A stretch of DNA of 64,000 nt from Methanosphaera sp. BMS (GCF_003268005.1 NZ_CP014213.1:1054001-1118000); one strand, 5' to 3'; positions 36,404-46,223 are shown, numbered from the stretch's first letter. Notes: generated from the letters alone by a model not told the origin. Numbers and translations: made by a program.

Positions 36404-36487
36404 CGCCGAGACCGGGATTCGAACCCGGGTGGAGATCTCTCCAGTGGCTTAGCAGGCCACCGCCGTACCAGGCTGGGCCATCTCGAC
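36404..36487 (-). tRNA. tRNA-Ser (GCU anticodon)
   Basis: On the minus strand the RNA begins GTCGAGATGG and ends GGTCTCGGCG. The acceptor stem GTCGAGA pairs with TCTCGGC (one G-U pair), with discriminator G. The anticodon loop CTGCTAA gives GCU, which reads AGC/AGU serine codons. The T-loop GGGTTCGAATCCC is canonical, and a long variable arm (TGGAGAGATCTCCA) marks a class II tRNA as expected for serine. CCA is not encoded. The length is 84 nt. Confidence 0.95.
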
Positions 36488-36561
36488 AATTGTAAAAATA
36501 AGTTAAATTCAAGTCTATATAATAATATCTATTTTATTACATTTAAATATTTCTATTTATA

Positions 36562-36871
36562 GCGGCATGTAATTGGATGGACATACCTCATAGAAATAGG
36601 TGATCTATAACCGTAACTCCACCCCGCTGATCCATAAACATCAGTTGTCCGAAACAGAGCTGCTTCTTTCCAGACCTGACCCATTCAGTCGATTAAAATA
36701 GTTTAACCCAACCCTCCAGTTGGATTCCCATTACCACTAATCCTATGGGGCGAAACTTCGACATTACAACTATAGGCCTATTAATATTTAATATGCCTCT
36801 CCAAAAACTTCGGTCGCTCCATATAGAGGATTTGAGCTTACAAGAGACCACTAACCTCCCAACCTAGCCTA
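36562..36871 (-). ncRNA. Archaeal signal recognition particle 7S RNA
   Basis: On the minus strand the RNA runs about 310 nt. The 5' part holds CTTGTAAGC with the UGUAA motif of the Alu domain. The SRP54-binding helix 8 is clear: GGGTCAGGTCTGGAAAGAAG followed by CAGC, with a GGAA tetraloop and the conserved asymmetric loop. The two ends pair as GGC with GCC and TTGGGAGG with CCATCCAA. A TATA-like stretch (AAAAATATATATT) lies about 20 bases upstream on the minus strand. It forms the core of the particle that targets secreted proteins, such as the adhesins here, to the membrane. The ends are estimated to within a few bases. Confidence 0.92.
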
Positions 36872-37098
36872 ATGTAATATATATTTTTTATCATTATTAA
36901 ATGTTTTGTCTAAAATCACAATAACCCACATTTACCAAAGTGTCTTATTTAATAATCAAAAAGCAAATGACACCCTAAATTAAAAAATGGACAATATACA
37001 CGAATATGAAATTTTAACATATGCATTAAAAAAGAAGCCTATTTTAATTATAAAAAACATAAATATATATTGTTTTAATATTGTGGAGTAATGTTTAT

Positions 37099-37596
37099 AT
37101 GAATAAAAAAGCAGTTATTGTACTTATAATATTACTACTGTTAGTAATTGCAGGCTTACTTTATATAACAAACATATATAAAATCGACTCGGAGATTCCT
37201 TATATAAATTCAAACCTTAACAAGGGAAATGAAGAATACAATAAGGCGGTTCTATCATTAAACAATAGACAATATCTTGATGCTCAAAAGAAATTCAACG
37301 ATAGCCTATCATACTACTCCAATGCTAGGGAAAAAACGGATACTGCACTGCAAATAGCAGACAATAAGGAAGACACGGTACTTGTCGAATATTTAAATGC
37401 AACACTTATGGAACTGGACCTTAAAATCAGTGCCGTGAATGAAAATCTTGAGGGAATAAAGGTCAAAGACAACAGTTCATCAACAGCATACACGCATTAT
37501 ACAAATGCAAACAAAAACCTGCAAAACATAACCCAATATTCAGATAAACGAAGCCAATTAGAACAACAACACCCTGACAAATTTATATCAGGATAA
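37099..37596 (+). CDS. Membrane-anchored extracytoplasmic helical protein, unknown function
   Basis: A 165-residue protein started at the ATG at 37099 (MNKKAVIVL), with GGAG ten bases upstream; the TTG at 37081 would add six unlikely residues. Residues 1-25 are one hydrophobic segment (VIVLIILLLLVIAGLLYI), probably an uncleaved anchor. The rest is outside the membrane and predicted helical, with NKGNEEYNKAVLSLNNRQYLDAQKKF resembling a TPR-like or four-helix sensor arrangement. The DHH protein gene follows 44 bases downstream on the same strand with its own strong ribosome site, so cotranscription is possible. I do not recognise the family. Confidence 0.65.
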   Translation: MNKKAVIVLIILLLLVIAGLLYITNIYKIDSEIPYINSNLNKGNEEYNKAVLSLNNRQYLDAQKKFNDSLSYYSNAREKTDTALQIADNKEDTVLVEYLNATLMELDLKISAVNENLEGIKVKDNSSSTAYTHYTNANKNLQNITQYSDKRSQLEQQHPDKFISG

Positions 37597-37640
37597 GATA
37601 AATAACAACATTATTTATCTAAATAATAGGAGATTCATAT

Positions 37641-39554
37641 ATGAAAAATGATAAAAATACATATCACAGGCCAAACAATACAAAGCCAATAGTATATGTA
37701 TTAAATCCTTCATGTCAAATAGAAGACCTTGAAATAGGAAGCAGTTATGAAGGAGTTATTACCAGAGTAGAAAAATATGGATTCTTTGTAAGCTTAAGCA
37801 AGAGTGTATATGGACTACTGAGAACAAGAAATCCTAAAGAAAAAGTAGGAGACAAAATCGTCGTAAGAGTAGCTGAAATCAAACCACACAAAGGCAAGAT
37901 GGATGTAGACCTAACATACTCCAAGACAAGATACGGTGATAACTATGAAACAGTAAAAGTAAGACGCAACGTTAAACGTACACCAATCGGTGACTTATCA
38001 GAAAACAACATAGGACGTAACGTTGCCATTCAAGGTGAAATAATACAGATTCAACAGACCAGCGGACCTACAATATTTACCATACGTGACGAAAGTGACG
38101 TGACATGGGTAGCCGCATTCAATGAACCGGGTGTTAGAATGTATCCGGAACTGGAAGTGGACGATCTTGTAGAGGTACTGGGAGAAGTATCATTACACAG
38201 CGGTAAGATACAGATTGAATCAGAATTAATCGAAAAACTTGACAGTGATGAAGAAGAAAAACTAAGAAACATCATAGCAGAGGCAATCGATAAAAAAGCT
38301 CAACCGGAACATGTTGAATTTTTAGTTGAAAGTGAAATCCTTGATAAGCTAAGACCTAAAATGGAACTGGCAGCAAAAACAATTAGAAAAGCAATATTTG
38401 ACGGTCGTTCAATACTTGTCAGACACCACTGGGATGCAGATGGAATATGTGCAGGACTGGCCGTAGAACACGCAGTACTACCACTGTTACGTGAAGAAAG
38501 CAACGACGCTGACGCCGAATGGCACTTCTTTAAACGTTCACCAAGTAAGGCACCATTCTATGAATTGGAAGATGTGGTAAAAGACCTGTCATTTGCACTT
38601 GAAGACCAGGAAAGACACGGACAAAAACTGCCACTATTAGTACTACTGGATAACGGTTCAACCGAAGAGGATGCAGCAGCACTGAGTCATTCCAAGGTAT
38701 TTGGAATAGAATCCATCGTAGTGGACCATCACTACCCTGGAGAGGTAGAAGACGGACGAGCACTAATCGATGACTACGTGGACGTACACGTAAATCCATA
38801 CCTCGTAGATGGAGACAGCCAACTGACAGCAGGGGCACTGGCCGTAGAGTTAGCCATAATGATAAACCCTGAAGTACGTGAAAAAATCAAACACATGCCC
38901 GCAATAGCAGCAATAGGAGATCATGCAGAATGTCATGAAGTAGACCAATACCTTGAAATTGCAGCTAAGGAAGGCTATGACCGTGATGATTTGGATAAAG
39001 TGGCAACATGTGTAGACTTCGAGTCATACTTCCTAAGATTCATGAACGGAAGAGGAATAATGAACGTATTATTCGGACTTGAAGATAAAGAACGTCAAAA
39101 CAACCTATTGGATGTACTTATGAAAGAATCCGATAAACGGGTTGAAACACAGCTTAAAGCTGCAATGCCAAACGTTGAAACAATCAACTTTGACAATGGT
39201 ATCCAGCTAAACCGTCTTGATGTTGAAAAATACGCACATAAATTCACATATCCTGCACCTGGTAAAACAACAGGTTACGTACACGACAAGATTGTACAAG
39301 AAAAAGGTGAAGACCAGCCAATAATGACACTGGCAAACGGACCTGACTTTGCAGTAATAAGGGCAACAGAGGTTATCAAGAATGACTTCGAGTTTAACCT
39401 AAACAATGTGATTGCAAAGATTCAGGAAGAGATTCCACAAGCCGGTGCTGACGGTGGAGGTCATGAAGTTGCAGGTTCCCTGAAATTCGTTGAAGGATTA
39501 CAGGAAGAAGTACTTGCAATGTTTATAGAAGAGGTTAAAAACCTTAAAAGATAG
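37641..39554 (+). CDS. Archaeal RecJ-like DHH phosphoesterase with S1 and OB domains
   Basis: A 637-residue protein. Domain order is an S1 RNA-binding domain at about 25-90 (GSSYEGVITRVEKYGFFV), an OB-fold nucleic-acid-binding domain at about 110-195 (NVAIQGEIIQI, then WVAAFNEPG), a DHH phosphoesterase core at about 250-460 with HHWDADGICAGLA (motif I), LLDNGST (motif II), VVDHHYPGE (motif III) and IAAIGDHAECHE (motif IV), and a C-terminal DHHA1 domain with GGGHEVAGSL near 607-616. All metal-binding Asp and His residues are present, so a Mn-dependent 5'-3' exonuclease on single-stranded DNA or RNA is expected. The S1 domain points towards RNA. AGGAGAT lies before the ATG. Confidence 0.9.
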   Translation: MKNDKNTYHRPNNTKPIVYVLNPSCQIEDLEIGSSYEGVITRVEKYGFFVSLSKSVYGLLRTRNPKEKVGDKIVVRVAEIKPHKGKMDVDLTYSKTRYGDNYETVKVRRNVKRTPIGDLSENNIGRNVAIQGEIIQIQQTSGPTIFTIRDESDVTWVAAFNEPGVRMYPELEVDDLVEVLGEVSLHSGKIQIESELIEKLDSDEEEKLRNIIAEAIDKKAQPEHVEFLVESEILDKLRPKMELAAKTIRKAIFDGRSILVRHHWDADGICAGLAVEHAVLPLLREESNDADAEWHFFKRSPSKAPFYELEDVVKDLSFALEDQERHGQKLPLLVLLDNGSTEEDAAALSHSKVFGIESIVVDHHYPGEVEDGRALIDDYVDVHVNPYLVDGDSQLTAGALAVELAIMINPEVREKIKHMPAIAAIGDHAECHEVDQYLEIAAKEGYDRDDLDKVATCVDFESYFLRFMNGRGIMNVLFGLEDKERQNNLLDVLMKESDKRVETQLKAAMPNVETINFDNGIQLNRLDVEKYAHKFTYPAPGKTTGYVHDKIVQEKGEDQPIMTLANGPDFAVIRATEVIKNDFEFNLNNVIAKIQEEIPQAGADGGGHEVAGSLKFVEGLQEEVLAMFIEEVKNLKR

Positions 39555-39860
39555 TTTTTAATCCCCAATCAAATTTCTCTTTTTTAGGGAAAGATTGATA
39601 ACTAAACCCTTTTTTTATTTCCACTTATTTTATAAATAATATTATAAAAGAATGATGTAATCCTTTTTTTTAAAAAATAATTTATTAACTTCTTTAAATA
39701 GTCATTTTTGTTAAAAAAAATAATCATGTGCTCTTTGATGATTTGAATATAATTGATATATGTTATAATGAATATTTTAACAAACAAACTGTTAAAATAA
39801 TAAAAAGAGAAAAAAATATTTAAATAAAGAGATATTTTAAGTAAATTTGTTTAGTTATTG
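39555..39860. other. Intergenic AT-rich region between convergent genes
   Basis: No gene seen. TTTCTCTTTTTTAGGGAAA near 39580-39595 is a weak imperfect hairpin that may end the DHH transcript. Confidence 0.4.
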
Positions 39861-40517
39861 TTATTCCAATCCTTCAAGATATGTCTGACACATGTCTGTG
39901 AATGGACATTCTTCGTGCTGTGGATTAATCGGTTTGCATATATTTTGTCCAAACTGTACCATCAAGTCATTTAATGGCAGCCATAACTCCTGTGGAAGTA
40001 TTTCACGCAGGACCTCCTCTGTCTCTTCAGGCTCTTTTGTATGTACCAGCCCCAACCTGTTTGAGATTCTGTGTACATGCACGTCCACCGGTATTGCATC
40101 CTTCTGAAAGCCGAATACCAGTACACAGTTAGCCGTTTTTCGTCCCACACCAGGAAGTTTAATGAGTTCTTCTACAGTATCTGGTACAACCCCCCCATAT
40201 TCATCAAGGAGTATGTTGGATACCTCCTTTATACGTGCAGCCTTTACATTGTAGAAACCTGCCTGTCTTACAAGCTCTGCAATTTCATCCACTGGTGCAT
40301 CGGCAACCTCCTCCATTGTAGGATATACGCTAAACAGGCTTTCTGTTGCCTTGTCAGTATTTTCATCCCGTGTTCGCTGGGACAATATTGTTCTTACAAG
40401 TACCTCATATGGTGTTGATTCCTCAAATGTACGTCTTGTGAATATTTCATTCAACTCATCTTCAATATACTTCATTTCATCCTCTGTAAAATCGCCAACC
40501 TGTTTATCATCTACCAT
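39861..40517 (-). CDS. nth: Endonuclease III (DNA glycosylase/AP lyase)
   Basis: A 218-residue base-excision repair enzyme that removes oxidised pyrimidines and cuts at the abasic site. The ATG at 40517 is chosen over the GTG at 40526 because GGTGTGAT lies four bases upstream of it. The helix-hairpin-helix [13 protein letters not shown] is near 108-120, with catalytic Lys in GRKTA, followed by the catalytic Asp in [15 protein letters not shown]. The iron-sulfur loop near the C-terminus reads [11 protein letters not shown], then CPFTDMC, so the second of the four usual cysteines is replaced by His. The cluster may be altered or have a His ligand. The downstream neighbour aroA is upstream in transcription, 13 bases away, so the two form an operon. 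Confidence 0.93.
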   Translation of the reverse strand: MVDDKQVGDFTEDEMKYIEDELNEIFTRRTFEESTPYEVLVRTILSQRTRDENTDKATESLFSVYPTMEEVADAPVDEIAELVRQAGFYNVKAARIKEVSNILLDEYGGVVPDTVEELIKLPGVGRKTANCVLVFGFQKDAIPVDVHVHRISNRLGLVHTKEPEETEEVLREILPQELWLPLNDLMVQFGQNICKPINPQHEECPFTDMCQTYLEGLE

Positions 40518-40530
40518 AATTATCACACCA

Positions 40531-41808
40531 TTATTTTGTTATTTCATCCATGACCTCTAGGAAGTTAGGAAATGAGACGTCATAGCATGATGCATCCTTG
40601 ATTTTTACATCACCTATCTTAAGGCCAAGTACATAAAATGCCATCACCATACGGTGATCCATGTGGCTGTCCACAAAGCCACCTTTCGGAGTGCCTTTTA
40701 TTATCAGTCCGTCACGCAATTCCTCAACATCCAATCCAACGTTTTTAAGTTCAATCGCACAGTTGTGTACACGGTCGGTTTCCTTAAAACGTGCATGCTC
40801 CACACCGGTAATCTTTGACGTACCAGCGGCTGCTGCCATGAGTACCGCCACAGTTGGCAAAAGATCCGGTGCATCAGATAAATCAACGTCAAATGCCTTT
40901 AAACATCCATCACTTTCTATTGTAACGGATGAATCGTCCCTTGTGACTTTTGTGCCCATCTTCTCGACAATATCCAATATCAATTTATCGCCCTGCATTG
41001 AATTACTGTAAAGATTTCTGATAGTAATCTTCGATGGCAGGATGCTTGCTGCTGCTATCATGTATGAGGCTGATGAGTAGTCACCCTCTATGGTATAATC
41101 GGCACATTCATATTTTTGAGGTTCAATATAGTATGAGGAGTACTCAGGTACGTTGGTCGTATCATATTCAAATTCTATGCCGAACTTACTTATAACCGAT
41201 AATGTCATGTTCACGTATGGCTTTGACACGAAGGTTCCACGCACATTGAGCGTAACTGGCTTCTTGGAATATGGTGCTGCCATTATTATCGATGAGATGA
41301 ATTGACTGCTTACATCCCCCTTGATATCAGTCTCGCCGCCATCAAAGCCGCCCTTGACAATGATTGGTGGCGTACCGTTGCTCTGTGAGGATACTATTGT
41401 TACGCCAAGGTTTTCCAAGGCATCAATCAAGTCCTGCATCGGCCTTTTTCTAAGTGATTCATCCCCGGTAAATATCGTGTAATTTGCCCTTGGTGCAATA
41501 GCGGCTATACTGCTTAGGATACGTACACTTGTACCGCTGTTTTTAACATCCACAATATTTTCAGGTGTTCTGATGTAGCCTGCCGTTCCCTGAACTATAC
41601 ATTTATCAGGGTATCTTTGAAAGAGTGCCCCCAGTGCCTCACATGCCTCCAACGTAGCAAGCGTATCCTCACTGTAGAGTGGATCTCTTAACACTGACTC
41701 GCCCTCCGCCAGTGCCGCTGCTATGAATGCCCTGTGTGAATAACTCTTTGATGCCGGTGCCTTAATGCAACCTGATATTCTATCTACCTTTTCTACTTTT
41801 AAATCCAT
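40531..41808 (-). CDS. aroA: 3-phosphoshikimate 1-carboxyvinyltransferase (EPSP synthase)
   Basis: A 425-residue enzyme of usual length that joins PEP to shikimate 3-phosphate in the synthesis of chorismate and aromatic amino acids. Motifs: [18 protein letters not shown] at about 19-36, SGTSVRIL near 91-98, DESLRKRPM near 117-125 (the conserved RKRPM block), SSQFISSI near 166-173, [17 protein letters not shown] near 305-321 with the catalytic Asp, and KETDRV near 345-350. GAGGTTGT precedes the ATG at 41808. It is cotranscribed with nth, an arrangement that gives no functional link. Confidence 0.95.
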   Translation of the reverse strand: MDLKVEKVDRISGCIKAPASKSYSHRAFIAAALAEGESVLRDPLYSEDTLATLEACEALGALFQRYPDKCIVQGTAGYIRTPENIVDVKNSGTSVRILSSIAAIAPRANYTIFTGDESLRKRPMQDLIDALENLGVTIVSSQSNGTPPIIVKGGFDGGETDIKGDVSSQFISSIIMAAPYSKKPVTLNVRGTFVSKPYVNMTLSVISKFGIEFEYDTTNVPEYSSYYIEPQKYECADYTIEGDYSSASYMIAAASILPSKITIRNLYSNSMQGDKLILDIVEKMGTKVTRDDSSVTIESDGCLKAFDVDLSDAPDLLPTVAVLMAAAAGTSKITGVEHARFKETDRVHNCAIELKNVGLDVEELRDGLIIKGTPKGGFVDSHMDHRMVMAFYVLGLKIGDVKIKDASCYDVSFPNFLEVMDEITK

Positions 41809-42221
41809 ACTTTTACAACCTCAAAAATAATAATTGATTAAATATTTGTTATATTATAATTTATTCTAAGAAATTAATAATATTTTCAGATGGTGTGTAG
41901 GGGAATTTGAATTTTAATAGTAACAGTACGAAAAAAAATATGGAAAAAAAGTCCTTTTTATGAAAAAAATATTTATTTAAGAAAAATCATAAAGTCATTA
42001 CTAATAGTTTTTAAAAACCCAAAACACCTCAATTTCCATAAATCATAAAAAGTATATATTTTTTTTTACATAGATATTATTAATTCTTGTTTGTTATAAT
42101 CAGAAATTAGTGGATTTTTTCATTTTTTAAATTGCCATTAATTATTTTGGAGTAATCTATACCCATATCTCACTTGATTATGGTCATTCAAGATTTATAT
42201 TTAATAATAAATTATAAAGAG
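41809..42221. other. Divergent intergenic region, aroA and GT-C genes
   Basis: AT-rich, with TATA-like runs in both orientations. I see no gene. Upstream in-frame codons of the GT-C frame extend back to 42174 but probably are not translated. Confidence 0.4.
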
Positions 42222-43757
42222 ATGAAAAAATTGGATTTAATTGATACGTTCTACGATAATAGGGATACTGTTGGTTATATATTATTTATAGCAAGCATAC
42301 TCTTTTTATTGTATTTGTTTGTTAATCCGGCCAATGATTTGGTAATTCACATTGATGAACACTATACTCTTGGTTTGATTCAGCTTCCATTCGAGAATGC
42401 ATGGAAGTTACTTGTTAGTGATGTTCATCCACCATTGTACTATCTTATACTGATGGCCGGCTGTGGAGTTTTAAATGTTCTTCATATCCCGTATGATGTT
42501 GTCTTTGTAACCAAGATGCTGTCCTTACTTCCATTGATATTAATATTGATTGTTGCCGTTACAAAGATTAGGCGTGACTATAATATTCTCACAATGGGAA
42601 TATTTACATTTGCCATTACTACCATGAGTTCCTGTATGATTGAGTTTCTGACTGTTCGTATGTATGGTTGGGCTATGCTGTTTCTGTTGATGGCATTTAT
42701 CTATTATGCGGAGATATTGAAGGATTCAAATAGAAAATCATGGATTTTATTTACAGTATTTACTGTCTTGTGTGCATATACACATTATTACCTGTTGTTT
42801 TCACTTGCAGTATTATATGTGTTATATCCGATCTATCTTTACTTCAATAAGGATATGGACTTGAAGGAAAACTTGAAAAAATGGGCGTTATCCATTGTAG
42901 CAGCATTCATACTATATCTTCCATGGTTTTTCACATTCATTAATCAGACACTCGTGACTAAAGATACTTATACTACCATGAAGTCAGTTACCATCGGTAC
43001 TCAGATTAACTACTTTACATTCTTTATCTTAAAGCAGACATCCAAATTGACCGATGTGATAATCTTTAAAATACTCATTGCAGTATTCTTCATATTACTA
43101 GTATATCTATTGTTTATTCACCTGTTGGATTTCAAGAAGGATGAAAGCTTCTTTATATTCAGTGGTTTTGCAGTTTATGTCCTTTCAATATTAATTGGGG
43201 TTTTAATATTGACTTATACATTCAGACCACTTGATATCAGGTACATTTTACCTGCCATTGTGGTATTCTGGTTTGCCATAGCGGTTCTGTTGGGTAAGGT
43301 TAATACGAAGCTTTTACTTATAATTATGGTTCTTGCCATTGTTATGTTTGGTACGGTCGGTATTCTTATGACAAATGACAATTTTAATGCACATAACAAG
43401 GAAGCAAGTCAGGAAAAGAATGTCCTTTCCCAGATAAATAATGCAAATAGCGTTGTGATATATAACAGTTCATTCCATTATGACTGTTATCATTATACGT
43501 TGAACAATACCAAGGAGTACACGTTGAAGAAGTTAAACCTCCCATATGAAGAGAAGACATGTACATACGAGAATAACCTGACGAAGATACTTGAGGACAA
43601 TCCTGATAAGGATGTCTATGTATGGCGTTTGGTAAACAATGAGAAGGACAAACAAGTACCTGATGGCATTGTAGCTGAAAAAGTTGTTAATAGGGGTAAG
43701 AATTGGCTGGTAAAGTTGGATTTCGACAATAATGAGGAAGAGCAAGTAACAGAGTAA
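42222..43757 (+). CDS. GT-C membrane glycosyltransferase (PMT/ArnT-like), copy 1
   Basis: A 511-residue protein of the GT-C fold, which uses a lipid-linked sugar and acts at the outer face of the membrane. The ATG at 42222 (MKKLDLIDTFYDN) aligns with the start of the neighbour, while earlier starts at 42174 and 42180 do not; no good ribosome site decides it. About eleven membrane helices run from residue 20 to about 400. The first outer loop holds IHIDEHYTLGL with an acidic pair, and SDVHPPLYYLILMAG near 70-84 carries the conserved DxHPPLYY motif of the PMT_2 group. The last 100 residues form a soluble domain. A tandem paralogue follows 50 bases downstream. Donor and acceptor are unknown; surface protein or glycan modification is likely. 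Confidence 0.8.
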   Translation: MKKLDLIDTFYDNRDTVGYILFIASILFLLYLFVNPANDLVIHIDEHYTLGLIQLPFENAWKLLVSDVHPPLYYLILMAGCGVLNVLHIPYDVVFVTKMLSLLPLILILIVAVTKIRRDYNILTMGIFTFAITTMSSCMIEFLTVRMYGWAMLFLLMAFIYYAEILKDSNRKSWILFTVFTVLCAYTHYYLLFSLAVLYVLYPIYLYFNKDMDLKENLKKWALSIVAAFILYLPWFFTFINQTLVTKDTYTTMKSVTIGTQINYFTFFILKQTSKLTDVIIFKILIAVFFILLVYLLFIHLLDFKKDESFFIFSGFAVYVLSILIGVLILTYTFRPLDIRYILPAIVVFWFAIAVLLGKVNTKLLLIIMVLAIVMFGTVGILMTNDNFNAHNKEASQEKNVLSQINNANSVVIYNSSFHYDCYHYTLNNTKEYTLKKLNLPYEEKTCTYENNLTKILEDNPDKDVYVWRLVNNEKDKQVPDGIVAEKVVNRGKNWLVKLDFDNNEEEQVTE

Positions 43758-43807
43758 TATATGTTATACTCTTTCTTAAATCAATTTTTTAATTTGGGGT
43801 GTGTGAG

Positions 43808-45352
43808 TTGAATTTTGATATTCTTGAGGATTACAGGAATCATATCGGAAAGATATTATTTGCTATTAGCATTATCATTTTAGCGTATTTATTCCTTAAT
43901 CCTGCGATGGGTTGCTATTTTAATATTGATGAACAGTTTACTTTGGCCATACTTAATCTTCCGTTTAATCAGGCATGGAAGCTGATAATCAATGATGTGC
44001 ATCCACCATTATATTATCTGATTTTAATGGCTTTTAAGGGATTATTTAACACGTTACATGTATCTATTGACATGCTGTATCTTACAAAGCTATTGTCACT
44101 TTTACCGTTGGTTCTTTTGATGTTGATATCATGTACCAAAATCAGAAGGGAATATGGATGGCTGGCCTGCGGTGTTTTCATGTTTGGAATTACCGCCATG
44201 AACAATATTGGTGAAATATTTATCATCGGCAGGATGTACAGCTGGTCTGTGCTGTTTATGGTGATTGCATTTATTGCATATATGGGTGTTCTCAAGTCAT
44301 CCAGCGTTAAGTCCTGGGTTCTGTTGACGGTATTTACAATATTGTGCATGTATACCCATTATATACTGGTATTTCCGCTTTTTATAATGTATTTGGCATA
44401 CTTTATGTACATCAGCTATAATGATAAGTTAGATAAAAAGTCAGAAAAAAGAAAGGTAATCGCATCAATGGTAGTGTCCATACTTTGTTATATTCCATGG
44501 ATTTTCACGTTGATTCGTCAGGTATCTGCCATTAACAGAACTTATATCCATACGGCAAAGTTAAGTGGAGACGTGCTTGTTAACTATTTGACCTGTTTTG
44601 TATTGCAGGATACAAGACAGCTGTTGGATCTGGTCTTCTGGAAGTTTCTGGTATTCGTACTTTTAATTCTGATTATCGTGGCATTTATCACTGAGATTAA
44701 AAACTTTAAAAATCATGAGGCATTTGCCATTTTCAGTGGAATTAATATATACATTTTCACGATACTTCTTGCATCATTCTTTGTAACGTTCATGTTCAAG
44801 GGAATTACGGTAAGATACTTTGTAGCTGTTATAGCAGTACTCTGGCTAGCCATAGCGATACTTTTAAGCAAAATCAAAAACTATAAAATACTGCTGGTGG
44901 CATTGATACTTATATTAGCTTTGGGTGTTCATGGAATCAATACAACAGTAAAGGATATAAATTATCATAATCAATTAGGCATAGAACAAAAGGATGTAAT
45001 CGTTGACATCAACAAGCCGGACAATATCGTCATTTACAATGGTACATATAATACGTATCATTTCCTGTTAAACAATACAGAGGAGTATTCATTAAGGGAT
45101 TATACGGGAGATAATGGCCCATCGTATATTGTTGAAGAGGATTTGGATGCAATCATGGATGACCATCCCGATATGAATGTTTATCTGGTAAGCGTACTTT
45201 ATAATGTCAAGGATAATGATGTTAAAATCAATGACAACATTACAGCCACTAAGTTATCACAGCAGGGTAGAACGTACATCATGAAGTTAAACAAGAAAGC
45301 CCCAGCTGATGAAAACTCTACTGAGAATACTGGTGAAAACGAAACGATTTAA
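43808..45352 (+). CDS. GT-C membrane glycosyltransferase (PMT/ArnT-like), copy 2
   Basis: A 514-residue paralogue of the preceding gene. The TTG at 43808 is preferred over the GTG at 43799 because the GGGGTG lying between them serves as ribosome site and the protein then aligns with copy 1. The same signature appears in the first outer loop (NIDEQFTLAI, then NDVHPPLYYLILMA), with about eleven membrane helices to residue 380 and a soluble C-terminal domain ending in a Glu/Asn-rich tail. The two enzymes may act in sequence on one glycan or on different acceptors. They share a transcript by spacing. Confidence 0.8.
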   Translation: MNFDILEDYRNHIGKILFAISIIILAYLFLNPAMGCYFNIDEQFTLAILNLPFNQAWKLIINDVHPPLYYLILMAFKGLFNTLHVSIDMLYLTKLLSLLPLVLLMLISCTKIRREYGWLACGVFMFGITAMNNIGEIFIIGRMYSWSVLFMVIAFIAYMGVLKSSSVKSWVLLTVFTILCMYTHYILVFPLFIMYLAYFMYISYNDKLDKKSEKRKVIASMVVSILCYIPWIFTLIRQVSAINRTYIHTAKLSGDVLVNYLTCFVLQDTRQLLDLVFWKFLVFVLLILIIVAFITEIKNFKNHEAFAIFSGINIYIFTILLASFFVTFMFKGITVRYFVAVIAVLWLAIAILLSKIKNYKILLVALILILALGVHGINTTVKDINYHNQLGIEQKDVIVDINKPDNIVIYNGTYNTYHFLLNNTEEYSLRDYTGDNGPSYIVEEDLDAIMDDHPDMNVYLVSVLYNVKDNDVKINDNITATKLSQQGRTYIMKLNKKAPADENSTENTGENETI

Positions 45353-45473
45353 ATGAAAAAAATAAACATTTTAACCTCCCTTAAACTTTTTTTATAGAAT
45401 ACTTTTAGAATTAAATGTAATTTATAATATATAGTATTTAGTAATTGATATGTTAGCTTTATAGCATCAGAGT

Positions 45474-45511
45474 GTATTACACATATTACAAATAAGTATT
45501 AATAGTATTAC
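45474..45511. promoter_or_regulatory. GTATTAC repeats before the GNAT gene
   Basis: GTATTAC occurs at 45474-45480 and 45505-45511, with near copies between (ATATTAC, GTATTAA). An inverted pair AAGTA/TACTT flanks the second copy. A TATA-like stretch (TTATTATATATA) follows. The complementary form GTAATAC is found upstream of the facing 53-residue gene at 46273-46279, so both promoters may share a repressor. Confidence 0.4.
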
Positions 45512-45528
45512 TTATTATATATAAAAGT

Positions 45529-46065
45529 ATGAATAAAGAAGAGATAATGCAAAAATATAGAATAGAGAAATTAAAACCACACCATTATTTGGATGACTTT
45601 GACTGTGAAAAAAAGGGCTTGAATAAGTTTTTAAAAGAGGATGCACTGGAACAACAAGAAAACAATTTCAATGTAACATATCTTGCAATATATAATGACA
45701 TTATCCTTGGATATTATAGTTTACTTGCCGATTATATCCACCTAAAAGAAGTTGATTTTTCATTAAATAAAGAATTTAAAAATGCTCCTGCCATAAAAAT
45801 AGGAAGATTAGCCCGAGACATAGATTTCAAAGGATATGGACTTGGTGAGGAATTACTAGATAACATTTATAATCAAATATTAAAGTGTAAAAATGTATTT
45901 GGAATTAAATACATTACCGTGGATTCTTACGTTACAGCTCGTCATTTTTATAACAATAATCGTTTTTTATACATCAATAATGTAAATATAACCAAATTAA
46001 AGAAGGCAGAAAAAAGAAATCCAAACAGTACTGTGGTGATGTATAAAGATGTGAAGAAAATTTAA
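45529..46065 (+). CDS. GNAT-family N-acetyltransferase, toxin-like
   Basis: A 178-residue acetyltransferase. The ATG at 45529 has no ribosome site and closely follows a TATA-like stretch; the internal ATG at 45547 follows GAAGAG and may be used instead. The GNAT core is visible: LAIYNDIILGYYSLLADYI (beta strands 2-4), AIKIGRLARDIDFKGYGLG near 90-108, with the acetyl-CoA loop (KxxGxG), and TVDSYVTARHFYNNNRF near 140-156. The N-terminal FDCEKKGLNKFLKEDALEQQ pattern is typical of GNAT toxins of the AtaT/TacT kind, which acetylate aminoacyl-tRNAs. The 53-residue gene on the opposite strand overlaps its last four bases and could be its antitoxin. Confidence 0.75.
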   Translation: MNKEEIMQKYRIEKLKPHHYLDDFDCEKKGLNKFLKEDALEQQENNFNVTYLAIYNDIILGYYSLLADYIHLKEVDFSLNKEFKNAPAIKIGRLARDIDFKGYGLGEELLDNIYNQILKCKNVFGIKYITVDSYVTARHFYNNNRFLYINNVNITKLKKAEKRNPNSTVVMYKDVKKI

Positions 46066-46223
46066 TAAATAATTTCAACTTTTCTTCTGTTTTTTCTTCT
46101 TTGAATTAATTTAAGATCTTCTTCAGTAATCGGATCATCCATATGTTCAATAAATCGTTTTGCATCCTCCCCCTCCAGGATAGGCGTAGGTGCTATTTTA
46201 TTGAATACCTGTTTTTTCATCAT
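46062..46223 (-). CDS. 53-residue protein facing the GNAT gene, candidate antitoxin
   Basis: A short frame starting at the ATG at 46223, preceded by GGGTGAT one base upstream (a second ATG follows directly at 46220). The protein begins MMKKQVFNKIAPTPILEGED, then AKRFIEHMDDPITEEDLKLI, and ends in a strongly basic segment (QRRKNRRKVEIIY). The middle acidic helix could bind a partner and the basic tail could bind nucleic acid. Its stop overlaps the GNAT stop by four bases, convergently. Antitoxins are normally cotranscribed with their toxin, so this tail-to-tail layout is unusual, and the pairing is inferred. A GTAATAC motif lies about 50 bases upstream. Confidence 0.65.
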   Translation of the reverse strand: MMKKQVFNKIAPTPILEGEDAKRFIEHMDDPITEEDLKLIQRRKNRRKVEIIY

